Below the pieces are notes generated by a model. The model did not search any database. It saw only the letters and a program-made list of their open reading frames with translations, and was not told where the DNA came from. From Tigheibacillus halophilus (GTDB lineage Bacteria > Bacillota > Bacilli > Bacillales > Amphibacillaceae), in NCBI RefSeq assembly GCF_042683165.1, contig NZ_JBHUIZ010000014.1, forward strand, positions 1 to 64,000: a stretch of 64,000 nt of DNA, read 5' to 3'. A program made the translations under genes and the position numbers. This document shows, in pieces, positions 38,114 through 46,720 of the stretch (positions are counted from its first letter, which is position 1; the number at the start of each line of letters is the position of its first letter).

Positions 38114-40438
38114 CTACATGAAATCGTAAGGTGAGATTCCGTCTTCCTCCACGTCACTATCAGTCAGTTCCAAATCTGTATCAGGGAGTCTCTGCGCAAA
38201 CAATCCCCGTAAAGAGGTATTCCGCTTATTCGTGTCCATCGTTTCCACACCTCGCAAAAAGGCTTGCTGCTGCCCGCAAATGATCAGAGACTGCTTTGCG
38301 CGTGTAATTGCTGTATAGATCAAATTTTTTCTGAGCATGCGATGGTAGCTGTTCACGATAGGCATGACAACAATGGGAAATTCGCTTCCCTGGGACTTAT
38401 GGATAGAAATACAGTAGGCATGCGTGATGTTGCCATAATCCTTCCGAACATAGACCACTTCTTTATCATCGAAAACGACGACAAGCTGTTCTTCATGATC
38501 AGTATTTTCCTCTTCTTTGAAAATAGCTGCCACTTTGCCGATATCCCCATTGAACACACCATCTTCAGGCTGATTCACCAACTGTATGACGCGATCTCCC
38601 ACGCGGAAAGTTTTTTCCATATATATGATTTGACGCTTGGTGTTTTTCGGAGGATTAATCAGTTCCTGCAATGCTTTATTAATCGTGTCGATGCCTGCCT
38701 GGGAGCGGTACATAGGGGCCAAGACCTGAATATCATTGACATCCATACCTTTTTGTTGCGCCTTCGAAAATATTTGTAAAACGGCCTCAACCACTTGCCC
38801 ATCATTACAAGAAATAAAACTGAAATCACTATCATTTTGAAAAGAAGCGCTGCTGCATTGATTGTGTTTAATTTGGTGAGCTAGCTGAATGATATGTGAT
38901 CCTTCTTTTTGCCGGTATACTTCATTAAGTGTGACAAACGGAATGATATCATTGCCCAGTAAATCAGTGAGCACCTGACCTGGACCTACTGAAGGGAGCT
39001 GGTCCTCATCTCCGACAAGCAACACCTGCATATCATCCGGTATAGCCTTAAACAGATGATTGGCAAGCCAAATATCGACCATTGAAAATTCATCGACAAT
39101 AAGGAACTTCCCCGAAAGCTGTTCGTGTTCATCTTTTTCAAAGCTGGTTCCATTCCAACCCAGCAGTCTGTGTATAGTCATAGCTGGCAAGGAGGTAGAC
39201 TCGTTCATCCTTTTGGCAGCTCGACCGGTAGGCGCCGTAAGTATAAAAGGGAAATCAGCTTTTTTGTCGTAATCTTTCAGATCCAAGGAAAGATCATGGA
39301 TTTTAGAAAAAGCCTTCAGGATCCCATTAATGACAGTTGTCTTCCCTGTGCCAGGGCCGCCGGTTAAAATCATTACTTTGGATCGAAGCGACGATTCGAT
39401 GGCTTCAAATTGTTCCCTGCCGTAACTCAATGTTTCTTCTTCTTCGATTTCACCGGTAATTTTCATCAACTCGGCCATCGTCGTTTCTGTCTCGATTCTT
39501 TGGTCAAGCAATCGCTTTAAGTTTCCGGCAAGGCCGTCTTCTGCGTAATAAAGTGATGGCAGATACACATGCCCCTGATGAATGATGAGTCTCTTTGCCG
39601 TGTTAAGCTCCTGCAGACTATCCATGATAAGTGTTTCTGTAATGGGCTGTTCGGGATCCACCAACAATCGTTGAACACCTTTGATACAGTCTGAAATCGG
39701 AAGATACACATGCCCTTCAGAAACGCTGTTTTGAAGGATATAAATACAACCTGCACTGATACGATTTGGATGGGTAAGAGATAACCCGTTTTTCAGCGCA
39801 ATCGCATCCGCACTTACAAAACCAAAACCCTCTACATCGAACACGAATTGATAAGGATCTTTTTGTAATAGTTCAATTGCTTCGTCTTTGTATTGATGAT
39901 AGATTTTCTGTGCCATTTTCAGCCCGATTTGATATTGGGACAAATGGATGAACATACGTTCAAATCCTTGATGCTCTTTTAAAGATTCAGCCAGTTTTTT
40001 CGCTTTTTCCTCATTCAGGCCGGGTACTTCTTTCAAAATGGAAGCATCATTCATTATGTTCGCAATGCAATTTTCGCCCAAATGGCCAACTATTCTTTCT
40101 GCTGTTTTTTTACCGACTCCAGGAAATATATCGCTCGATAAATAGGCGATCAACCCGTCTTTCGTGTCAGGCAATTCAGTCTGATACGCTGTAACCGCAT
40201 ATTGCCTGCCGAATTTCGCATGATTTTCAAAGTCACCATAAAAGCGGTACACCGTGCCTTCCTGCAGATTTGCAAAATATCCCTTAATGACAATTTCTTT
40301 TTCCTTGTAATCTGTATTGGTGTCCAGCACTTTGATCTTCGCAATGGTGAAATGTTCTGCAGCATGATGAAAAATTGTATGAAGCGGTTCTCCTTTGAAA
40401 AAAGATTTGGCTTGTAGCTGCGATTGTTCCTGTTCCAT
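38114..40438 (-). CDS. recD2: ATP-dependent DNA helicase RecD2
   Basis: A 774-residue SF1B 5'-3' helicase of the RecD-like type not partnered with RecBC (YrrC). The N-terminal part has an OB-like region and HhH repeats (FPGVGKKTAERIVGHLG, GLNEEKAKKL). Helicase motifs: Walker A MILTGGPGTGKTTVING, LTAPTGRAAKRM, Walker B LIVDEFSMVD, VLLVGDEDQLPSVGPGQVL, and motif VI region YTAITRAKQSLIICG. It acts in mismatch repair and replication fork restart. Confidence 0.95.
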   Translation of the reverse strand: MEQEQSQLQAKSFFKGEPLHTIFHHAAEHFTIAKIKVLDTNTDYKEKEIVIKGYFANLQEGTVYRFYGDFENHAKFGRQYAVTAYQTELPDTKDGLIAYLSSDIFPGVGKKTAERIVGHLGENCIANIMNDASILKEVPGLNEEKAKKLAESLKEHQGFERMFIHLSQYQIGLKMAQKIYHQYKDEAIELLQKDPYQFVFDVEGFGFVSADAIALKNGLSLTHPNRISAGCIYILQNSVSEGHVYLPISDCIKGVQRLLVDPEQPITETLIMDSLQELNTAKRLIIHQGHVYLPSLYYAEDGLAGNLKRLLDQRIETETTMAELMKITGEIEEEETLSYGREQFEAIESSLRSKVMILTGGPGTGKTTVINGILKAFSKIHDLSLDLKDYDKKADFPFILTAPTGRAAKRMNESTSLPAMTIHRLLGWNGTSFEKDEHEQLSGKFLIVDEFSMVDIWLANHLFKAIPDDMQVLLVGDEDQLPSVGPGQVLTDLLGNDIIPFVTLNEVYRQKEGSHIIQLAHQIKHNQCSSASFQNDSDFSFISCNDGQVVEAVLQIFSKAQQKGMDVNDIQVLAPMYRSQAGIDTINKALQELINPPKNTKRQIIYMEKTFRVGDRVIQLVNQPEDGVFNGDIGKVAAIFKEEENTDHEEQLVVVFDDKEVVYVRKDYGNITHAYCISIHKSQGSEFPIVVMPIVNSYHRMLRKNLIYTAITRAKQSLIICGQQQAFLRGVETMDTNKRNTSLRGLFAQRLPDTDLELTDSDVEEDGISPYDFM

Positions 40439-40450
40439 AGAAAAACCCCG

Positions 40451-41119
40451 CTATCCATCGTACTTTTCTAAAAATTCCTCTACTTTCTTTTTGCCATTCA
40501 CAGCAAGCAAATGGTCCGGCTGTGCTGCAAGTGCCGCATTAAAATGGTTCAAAGACACTTCAGGCTCCTCTTGATATAACGCTATGACCCCTAAATTGTA
40601 ATGCGCATCACTATGCTGATCATTCAAATCGATCACTTGATGGAACACTGCTTTAGCCATATTAATTTCATCAACTTGCGCTAGTGAAAGCCCGTATTGG
40701 AATAAAATCTCCTCATCGTCTTCATCCAGTTCTGAAGCACGCTGCAAATATGGCAAAGATAATTTATATTGTGACTGTTTCTGAAAAGTCATCCCCAGCA
40801 TATAAAAGACATCAGCCTCATTCAAACCTAAATCGATGGCTTTTTGGAAACTTTTTTGAGCTTTTTCCGCCATTGACCGCTCATAATAGATGCCTCCAAG
40901 TCCGTAATAAGCTGTCGCAGCATTTTCGTCCAATTTAATCGCTTTTTCATAAAATGTTATTGCACGATCGTATTCCTGTACATGTTGCAATAAATTGCCG
41001 AAGTTGATATATCCGACCGGGTCTTCCGGATGTTCAGTAATAATTTCCTCAAAAAGCTTTGCAGCTTCTTCTAATTTATTTTCCTGCATATATGAAATCG
41101 CCTTGCTGTTCTTATCCAC
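40451..41119 (-). CDS. yrrB: TPR repeat protein (YrrB-like)
   Basis: A 222-residue protein built of about six tetratricopeptide repeats (for example AISYMQENKLEEAAKLFEEI, YINFGNLLQHVQEYDRAITF, AYYGLGGIYYERSMAEKAQK, AHYNLGVIALYQEEPEVSLN). GTG 41119 with GAGGGG upstream is the preferred start. It lies between mnmA and recD2 as B. subtilis yrrB does. It is a protein-protein scaffold of unknown partner. Confidence 0.88.
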   Translation of the reverse strand: MDKNSKAISYMQENKLEEAAKLFEEIITEHPEDPVGYINFGNLLQHVQEYDRAITFYEKAIKLDENAATAYYGLGGIYYERSMAEKAQKSFQKAIDLGLNEADVFYMLGMTFQKQSQYKLSLPYLQRASELDEDDEEILFQYGLSLAQVDEINMAKAVFHQVIDLNDQHSDAHYNLGVIALYQEEPEVSLNHFNAALAAQPDHLLAVNGKKKVEEFLEKYDG

Positions 41120-41184
41120 TAGCAATCCCCTCACATGATATACTTCATTCAATAGATAAAAATGACTTGTGTCCGTTTAAAATC

Positions 41185-41219
41185 AGAACCATGTTCCAGC
41201 CTTGCTGGAGCATGGTTCT
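41185..41219 (-). terminator. Terminator after mnmA
   Basis: AGAACCATGCTCCAGC pairs with GCTGGAACATGGTTCT (one G-U pair, loop AAG), followed by GATTTTAAAC. It lies 4 nt past the mnmA stop. Confidence 0.8.
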
Positions 41220-41222
41220 ATT

Positions 41223-42335
41223 TTAACCAACATAATCCAAATAGGCATCGGCTTTGATGACCTGATCGATAGTCGCTCCCCCAAGGCAAACTTCTCCATC
41301 ATAAAATACAACTGCCTGGCCTGGTGTAATAGCGCGTTGTGGTTCATCAAATACTACTTTCATACGGTCGCTGCCCGCAGCCACGACTCTTACTTTACTG
41401 TCTGATTGCCGATATCTGAATTTAGCTGTGCACTCAAAGCTATCCAGTATTTTGTCTGCATTGATCCAGTTTACATCTGTAGCAGTCAGCCCATCCGAAT
41501 AAAGTGCGTCATGCCCATACCCTTGCTCCACATAAAGCACATTTTCTTTCAAATTTTTCCCTACAACGAACCATGGCTCTCCAGGACCTCCAATGCCTAG
41601 TCCTTGTCTTTGTCCCAACGTATAATACATCAATCCATCATGACGACCTACTTTTATATTACCGAGGGTACGCATATCGCCTGGTTGCGCGGGAAGATAT
41701 TGACCAAGAAAATCCTTGAAATTGCGCTCGCCAATAAAACAAATACCTGTACTGTCCTTCTTATGAGCTGTTGCCAATTGATGTTTTTCCGCAATTTCAC
41801 GAACTTCCTTCTTCTGCAAATGTCCCAAAGGAAACATGACTTTCTGCAAAACATCCCCTGTAAGCTGATTCAAAAAATAGGTCTGGTCTTTATTGGAATC
41901 GACCCCGCGAAGCATTTCCACACGTCCGTCTATTTTTCTGACCCTGGCGTAATGTCCCGTCGCCAGATAATCCGCTCCTAATGAAATGGCATGATCCAGG
42001 AACGCTTTGAATTTAATTTCTTTATTGCACATCACATCTGGATTCGGTGTACGCCCAGCCTTGTATTCATCGAGAAAATACGTAAACACCTTGTCCCAAT
42101 ATTGTTTTTCAAAGTTTACAGCATAATAGGGAATATCCAATTGATTGCATACTCTGATCACATCATCAAAATCATCCGTGGCGGTACACACACCATTTTC
42201 ATCTGTATCATCCCAGTTTTTCATAAAAATACCGACAACATCATATCCTTGTTCCTTTAAAAGCAATGCAGCGACGGAAGAGTCCACGCCGCCGCTCATT
42301 CCGACTACCACTCTTTTTCTGGAATTATCTGTCAT
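41223..42335 (-). CDS. mnmA: tRNA 2-thiouridine(34) synthase MnmA
   Basis: A 370-residue enzyme uses ATP and persulfide sulfur to make 2-thiouridine at wobble U34 of tRNA Lys, Glu and Gln. PP-loop GMSGGVDSSVAALLL; catalytic Cys in NPDVMCNKEIKF; second Cys in TGICFIGERNF. The start ATG 42335 lies behind GCAGGTGAT and overlaps the cysteine desulfurase gene by 11 nt, so sulfur donor and acceptor enzymes are co-translated. Confidence 0.96.
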   Translation of the reverse strand: MTDNSRKRVVVGMSGGVDSSVAALLLKEQGYDVVGIFMKNWDDTDENGVCTATDDFDDVIRVCNQLDIPYYAVNFEKQYWDKVFTYFLDEYKAGRTPNPDVMCNKEIKFKAFLDHAISLGADYLATGHYARVRKIDGRVEMLRGVDSNKDQTYFLNQLTGDVLQKVMFPLGHLQKKEVREIAEKHQLATAHKKDSTGICFIGERNFKDFLGQYLPAQPGDMRTLGNIKVGRHDGLMYYTLGQRQGLGIGGPGEPWFVVGKNLKENVLYVEQGYGHDALYSDGLTATDVNWINADKILDSFECTAKFRYRQSDSKVRVVAAGSDRMKVVFDEPQRAITPGQAVVFYDGEVCLGGATIDQVIKADAYLDYVG

Positions 42336-43497
42336 GCGTATCACCTGCTTTCCTTGTGAGCCGAAGAAGAATTTCTGCAATTCTTTCAGCAGCCTCTTTT
42401 ACGTTTTCTTCTGTATTATAGCTGCCCAAGCTAAAACGGATGGAGTTTTTTCCTCGCTCGTTTTCCTTTCCGTACATTGCCGTCAAAACATGGGAAGGTT
42501 CGATGGACCCAGCCGTACATGCACTTCCGCTTGAAGCAGCAATGCCAGCTAAATCGAAATTGGTCAGTATCGTTTCCACGTTTGTACCAGGAAAACTTAG
42601 ATTGAATGTAGAAGCAATCATGCTGTTCTCATCCCCATTAACTTCGAAGTCCACCTGTTTCTCGCGCAATATATGCAAAAATAATTGCTTATAACGGCAA
42701 TATTTATTCTCATTATCCTGTCTATTTTCAACAACCAATTGAACAGCCTTTTGAAAACCGGCTACTGCTGCAACATTCTCTGTTCCCGGCCGCCTTTTTC
42801 TCTCTTGCTCACCACCGTACCCGATAGGCTGAAGACGGACATTATCATTCACATACAGAAATCCAATCCCTTTTGGTCCGTTGATTTTATGAGCAGAAAC
42901 TGACAACATATCCACGCCTAGTGCTTTGACATCGATTTCTAGCAAACCATAAGCCTGGACAGCATCCGTATGGAAATAAGCTCTGTGATCTGCCAACAAT
43001 CGGCCGATTTCTGCAATCGGCTGAATGACTCCTGTCTCATTATTGACAAACATAACCGACACTAAGATTGTCTCTTCAGTCAATGCAGCCTTTAAATCAG
43101 AAATCAATATTTTGCCATCCGGATAAACGGGCAAATAGGTTACTTGAAATCCGATGTTTTCAAGAAATTCCGCTGCATGAAGCACAGCATGGTGCTCTTG
43201 GGCCGAGATGATAACATGGTTGCCATTTTTTTTATTTGCCATCGCCGTCCCAACTAATGCCAGATTATCGGCTTCAGTACCGCCACTGGTGAAAATGATA
43301 TCTTTTTCATTTGCTCCTATGCTTGATGCCATTGTCAATCTGGCCTCATCGATAATACGCCGGGCCTTTCTGCCAAAGGAGTGTACACTTGAAGGATTGC
43401 CAAATTCTTCTAAATGCACCTCATGCATGACTTCAGCTACTTCACGTGCAACCGGAGTTGTTGCAGCGTGATCCAAATATATATGAGTATGATTCAT
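42325..43497 (-). CDS. Cysteine desulfurase (IscS/YrvO type)
   Basis: A 390-residue PLP enzyme moves sulfur from cysteine to acceptor proteins. N-terminal YLDHAATTPVAREV; PLP lysine in SVSAHKINGPKGIGFL; active-site Cys in ASSGSACTAGSIEPSHVL. It directly precedes mnmA with overlap, so it is probably the dedicated sulfur donor for tRNA thiolation as B. subtilis YrvO is. cymR lies immediately upstream. Confidence 0.95.
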   Translation of the reverse strand: MNHTHIYLDHAATTPVAREVAEVMHEVHLEEFGNPSSVHSFGRKARRIIDEARLTMASSIGANEKDIIFTSGGTEADNLALVGTAMANKKNGNHVIISAQEHHAVLHAAEFLENIGFQVTYLPVYPDGKILISDLKAALTEETILVSVMFVNNETGVIQPIAEIGRLLADHRAYFHTDAVQAYGLLEIDVKALGVDMLSVSAHKINGPKGIGFLYVNDNVRLQPIGYGGEQERKRRPGTENVAAVAGFQKAVQLVVENRQDNENKYCRYKQLFLHILREKQVDFEVNGDENSMIASTFNLSFPGTNVETILTNFDLAGIAASSGSACTAGSIEPSHVLTAMYGKENERGKNSIRFSLGSYNTEENVKEAAERIAEILLRLTRKAGDTHDR

Positions 43498-43560
43498 TGT
43501 ATTTTATCCTTTCTAACCAGCAAAAAATCCATTCTCTTTCCTTGCCACAAACGATTGGGA

Positions 43561-43977
43561 CTAAATGTAAAACATGTAAGCATCTTTAGGCTCCTCATGT
43601 TCCTGGATCAAGTCGGCCAGCGTTGTATTGTCGAGGACATTTTTGACAGCCTCGGTTATTTTTAACCACAATGCCTGCTTCGACGGTTCTTCATTTTCAA
43701 TTCCTTCCACAAACATAATCGGTCCCTCCAGAACGCGTATCACATCACCAGCAGTGATTTCTTCCGGTTTTCTCGGGAGTTTGTAACCTCCATATGCTCC
43801 TCTGACGCTTTGAATAAGACCAGCATTTCTTAATGGTGATGCAAGTTGTTCAAGATAGTGCTCAGACAGATTGTTTTCCTTAGCTATCCATTTTAGTGGG
43901 GTCGGACCCTCACCATATTTTTTGGCTAAAGCAATCATAATCGTTAGCCCATATCTTCCTTTAGTTGATATTTTCAT
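43561..43977 (-). CDS. cymR: Cysteine metabolism repressor CymR (Rrf2 family)
   Basis: A 138-residue Rrf2-type regulator: MKISTKGRYGLTIMIALAKK, winged HTH ENNLSEHYLEQLASPLRNAG, SVRGAYGGYKLPRKPEEITA. It lacks the three cysteines that bind Fe-S in IscR, as expected for CymR, which instead works with CysK to repress cysteine uptake and synthesis genes. It lies just upstream of the cysteine desulfurase gene. Confidence 0.93.
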   Translation of the reverse strand: MKISTKGRYGLTIMIALAKKYGEGPTPLKWIAKENNLSEHYLEQLASPLRNAGLIQSVRGAYGGYKLPRKPEEITAGDVIRVLEGPIMFVEGIENEEPSKQALWLKITEAVKNVLDNTTLADLIQEHEEPKDAYMFYI

Positions 43978-44286
43978 TCTATTACACTCCAAGTCAAAGA
44001 AAAAGATTTCGCTCCCGTTCTTCATTGCTGTCATAACGACGTGCTTTTCATGCAGGTCCCTGCTAAAGCCCGAACGTTTGGCAGCCTTCAGATGGGAGTA
44101 TAAAATTTAGTTGTGATTGCCGGACGTGCCCATCCTTTATAGCAACTTTTTATTATACAATATTATTTGGCTAAATGATACAAGTATTATATCATGAACT
44201 AGATGAATCTTGCATTGGATTCATTTGCTAAACAAACGTGTTTCTTTACATCTGTTAGAAGCAACTTTATTATAAAGGAAGATTTT
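43978..44286. promoter_or_regulatory. Divergent cymR / rarA intergenic region
   Basis: This 309-nt AT-rich gap separates two divergent genes. A leftward TATAAT occurs at about 44152-44157 and a symmetric element AATGATACAAGTATTATATCAT at about 44175-44195 could overlap both promoters. No confident -35/-10 pair can be named and no RNA gene is seen. Confidence 0.4.
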
Positions 44287-45564
44287 ATGACACAGCAACC
44301 ACTTGCTTTTCGAATGAGACCTGCACATATTGATCAAATTATCGGACAGCAGCATCTAGTCGGGGAAGGAAAAATTCTATACCGTATGATCCAAGCCGAC
44401 AGGCTGGCTTCCATGATCCTTTTTGGACCTCCAGGGACCGGCAAAACATCCATGGCCATGGCCTTAGCGAAGACATTAAAGATACCATTCAAAATGCTCA
44501 ATGCGGTTGTCGATAAGAAAAAAGATATGGAAATCATCGTGGAAGAAGCCAGATTATCCGGACGAATCGTATTAATTCTGGATGAAGTACATCGTCTTGA
44601 CAAAGCAAAGCAGGATTTTCTCCTGCCCCATTTGGAAAGCAATCTGATCACATTGATTGGATGTACGACAAGCAATCCTTACCATTCCATCAATCCAGCC
44701 ATCCGCAGCCGCTGCCATTTATTTGAACTACAAGCTTTGAGCGAAGAAGATGTCGAAACAGCAATTATACGTGCTGCTGCAGATGTTACGAACGGACTGG
44801 GAAGCTACGATATCGACTTATCAGAGGCAGCCGTCAGTCATTTTGCGTTGTCTTCCAACGGTGATATGCGGGCAGCGCTCAATGGACTTGAACTTGCTGT
44901 CTTTTCCACTCCCCCTTCCGAAAACGGTGTGATTCATATCACCTTGGAAGTGGCTGAAGAATGTATGCAAAAGAAAAGCTTTTCCCATGACCGTGATGGC
45001 GATGCACATTATGATGTGTTGTCCGCCTTTCAAAAATCAATCCGCGGAAGCGATGTCAATGCAGCACTGCACTATTTAGGAAGACTTATTGAAGCCGGTG
45101 ATATGGACAGTATAGCGCGCCGCATGGTAGTCACAGCATATGAAGATATCGGCTTAGCGAATCCACAGGCTGGTGTGCGTGCCTTAGCTGCCGTACAGGC
45201 AGCTGAGCGGCTGGGTTTTCCTGAAGCGCGTATACCGCTTGCTGCCGCCATCGTAGAACTCGCGTTATCGCCAAAATCCAATACCGCCTATAAAGGCATC
45301 GATGCAGCGTTGACCGATATCAGAAACGGAAAAAGCGGTGACATACCCCAGCACTTAAAAGATGCTCACTATGCTGGAGCTGAAAAACTTAACAGAGGTG
45401 TCGGATATCAATATCCGCATGATTTCTCCAACAGCTGGGTAAAACAACAATATTTGCCGGATAAACTCAAAAGTAAGCAATATTTCATTCCAAAGGAATC
45501 TGGAAAATTCGAAAAAGCGCTAAAACAAGTTTACGATAAAATAAATACAGAAAAAAAGAGATAA
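44287..45564 (+). CDS. rarA: Replication-associated recombination protein A (RarA/MgsA)
   Basis: A 425-residue AAA+ ATPase (YrvN) acting at stalled replication forks. FRMRPAHIDQIIGQQHLVGE opens the protein; Walker A LFGPPGTGKTSMAMAL; Walker B VLILDEVHRLDKAKQ; arginine finger PAIRSRCHLFEL. The C-terminal tetramerisation part has RRMVVTAYEDIGLANPQAGV. ATG 44287 follows AAAGGAAG. Confidence 0.95.
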   Translation: MTQQPLAFRMRPAHIDQIIGQQHLVGEGKILYRMIQADRLASMILFGPPGTGKTSMAMALAKTLKIPFKMLNAVVDKKKDMEIIVEEARLSGRIVLILDEVHRLDKAKQDFLLPHLESNLITLIGCTTSNPYHSINPAIRSRCHLFELQALSEEDVETAIIRAAADVTNGLGSYDIDLSEAAVSHFALSSNGDMRAALNGLELAVFSTPPSENGVIHITLEVAEECMQKKSFSHDRDGDAHYDVLSAFQKSIRGSDVNAALHYLGRLIEAGDMDSIARRMVVTAYEDIGLANPQAGVRALAAVQAAERLGFPEARIPLAAAIVELALSPKSNTAYKGIDAALTDIRNGKSGDIPQHLKDAHYAGAEKLNRGVGYQYPHDFSNSWVKQQYLPDKLKSKQYFIPKESGKFEKALKQVYDKINTEKKR

Positions 45565-45714
45565 TAAACGTATAAATCCTTTTTCAAACGGTAAAACTAC
45601 TGACAGCAGTCAACAAAAGCTGTTTTTAATATTACAGACAGCTATTGCGCTAAATTCATAGTTAACCAAATTCATGTAAAATACATTGATTCATTGAAAA
45701 AGGAGTCGAATAGA

Positions 45715-46368
45715 ATGGCAAAAGTAAGACAAGACGCTTGGTCTCACGAAGACGATCTGTTGCTTGCCGAGACAGTACTGAGACATATCCGGGAAGGCAG
45801 CACACAACTAAACGCATTCGAAGAAGTGGGCGATGAACTGAATCGCACATCTGCAGCCTGTGGATTCCGCTGGAATGCGGAAATAAGAGGAAAATATATC
45901 CATGCGATTGAAATCGCAAAAAGACAACGTAAAGAAAAAAAGCGAGCAGAACAAAATACTGTGAAAAGTTCGGGCAGGCGTCCGGTCATTTCTCTGCCTG
46001 CCCCTGAACAAACGATAACGGAAAGGGAAACTTCCGCAGAACAAATTCTCACTTTTGATGCGGTAATCGGCTTTTTGCAGCATGTTAAGAAAAACTATCA
46101 CGCTTCCAATCAATCAAAGTCACAGCTTGACCAAATCATAAAAGATAATGAAGTGCTACAAAAGCAAAACGAAAACTTGCAAAAACAGCTGAAACAAACT
46201 GAAAGCCAAATGGCTTCTATTCAAGAGGATTACCAAGCTTTCATCCAAATTATGGATCGCGCAAGAAAAATGACGGTATTAAATGATGAAAACGCCCAGA
46301 AACCGCCAATGTTCCGAATGGATAAGAATGGAAACTTAGAGCAATTAGCACAAAGTTCCGGACAATAA
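45715..46368 (+). CDS. rsfA: RsfA family sporulation transcription factor
   Basis: A 217-residue protein. The N-terminal Myb/SANT-like DNA-binding domain has DAWSHEDDLLLAETVLRHIR, VGDELNRTSAACGFRWNAEI. The C-terminal half is coiled coil (LQKQNENLQKQLKQTESQMA). RsfA in B. subtilis is made under sigma-F and tunes the prespore regulon. AAGGAG lies 9 nt before ATG 45715. A strong terminator follows. Confidence 0.9.
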   Translation: MAKVRQDAWSHEDDLLLAETVLRHIREGSTQLNAFEEVGDELNRTSAACGFRWNAEIRGKYIHAIEIAKRQRKEKKRAEQNTVKSSGRRPVISLPAPEQTITERETSAEQILTFDAVIGFLQHVKKNYHASNQSKSQLDQIIKDNEVLQKQNENLQKQLKQTESQMASIQEDYQAFIQIMDRARKMTVLNDENAQKPPMFRMDKNGNLEQLAQSSGQ

Positions 46369-46407
46369 AAAAGATTACTTCCCATTAAAAGGGAAGTAAT
46401 CTTTTTT
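46367..46407. terminator. Bidirectional terminator shared by rsfA and 6S RNA gene
   Basis: AAAAAAGATTACTTCCC pairs perfectly with GGGAAGTAATCTTTTTT around ATTAAAA. A- and T-rich arms let it stop rsfA rightward and the 6S-like RNA leftward. Confidence 0.92.
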
Positions 46408-46410
46408 ATG

Positions 46411-46619
46411 TATGCCGCAATCCCAATTGTGCCGTCCAACAGCTACGTTTTGATCCCGCTTCAGGCAGGTGGGTGCCGCGTTTCAGATGGGGTGCTTCCT
46501 CTAGATGCAAGGCTCGCACGCTGTCTGAAAACAACAGGCTCCCAAGTATCAAATTGTTCGGTCAAAACAATTAAATTGAACGTACACATCAGGATTGCAA
46601 CTAACTGAATATTTACTTT
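46411..46619 (-). ncRNA. ssrS: Probable 6S RNA (bsrA/ssrS-like)
   Basis: A non-coding transcript of about 205 nt is defined by the promoter at 46626-46654 and the terminator at 46367-46407. The ends pair: GCAATCC (46598-46592) with GGATTGC (46423-46417), followed inside by TGATGTG opposite CACAATT. The inner part is GC-rich imperfect helix around a large unpaired centre, as 6S RNA mimicking an open promoter. B. subtilis 6S-1 RNA lies next to aspS too. No ORF covers this stretch. 6S binds sigma-A RNA polymerase in stationary phase. Confidence 0.75.
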
Positions 46620-46625
46620 ACATAT

Positions 46626-46654
46626 ATTCTAACATACCGTTTTTTAATTTGCAA
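46626..46654 (-). promoter_or_regulatory. Sigma-A promoter of 6S-like RNA
   Basis: TTGCAA (46654-46649), 17-nt spacer and TAGAAT (46631-46626) read leftward, giving a start near 46619. It fires away from the aspS stop codon at 46721. Confidence 0.72.
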
Positions 46655-46720
46655 TTCAGCAGAAATGGAATTTTTGGATTGGTTTCACTGCACACTTCCC
46701 TCACTCCACTTGAATACGCA

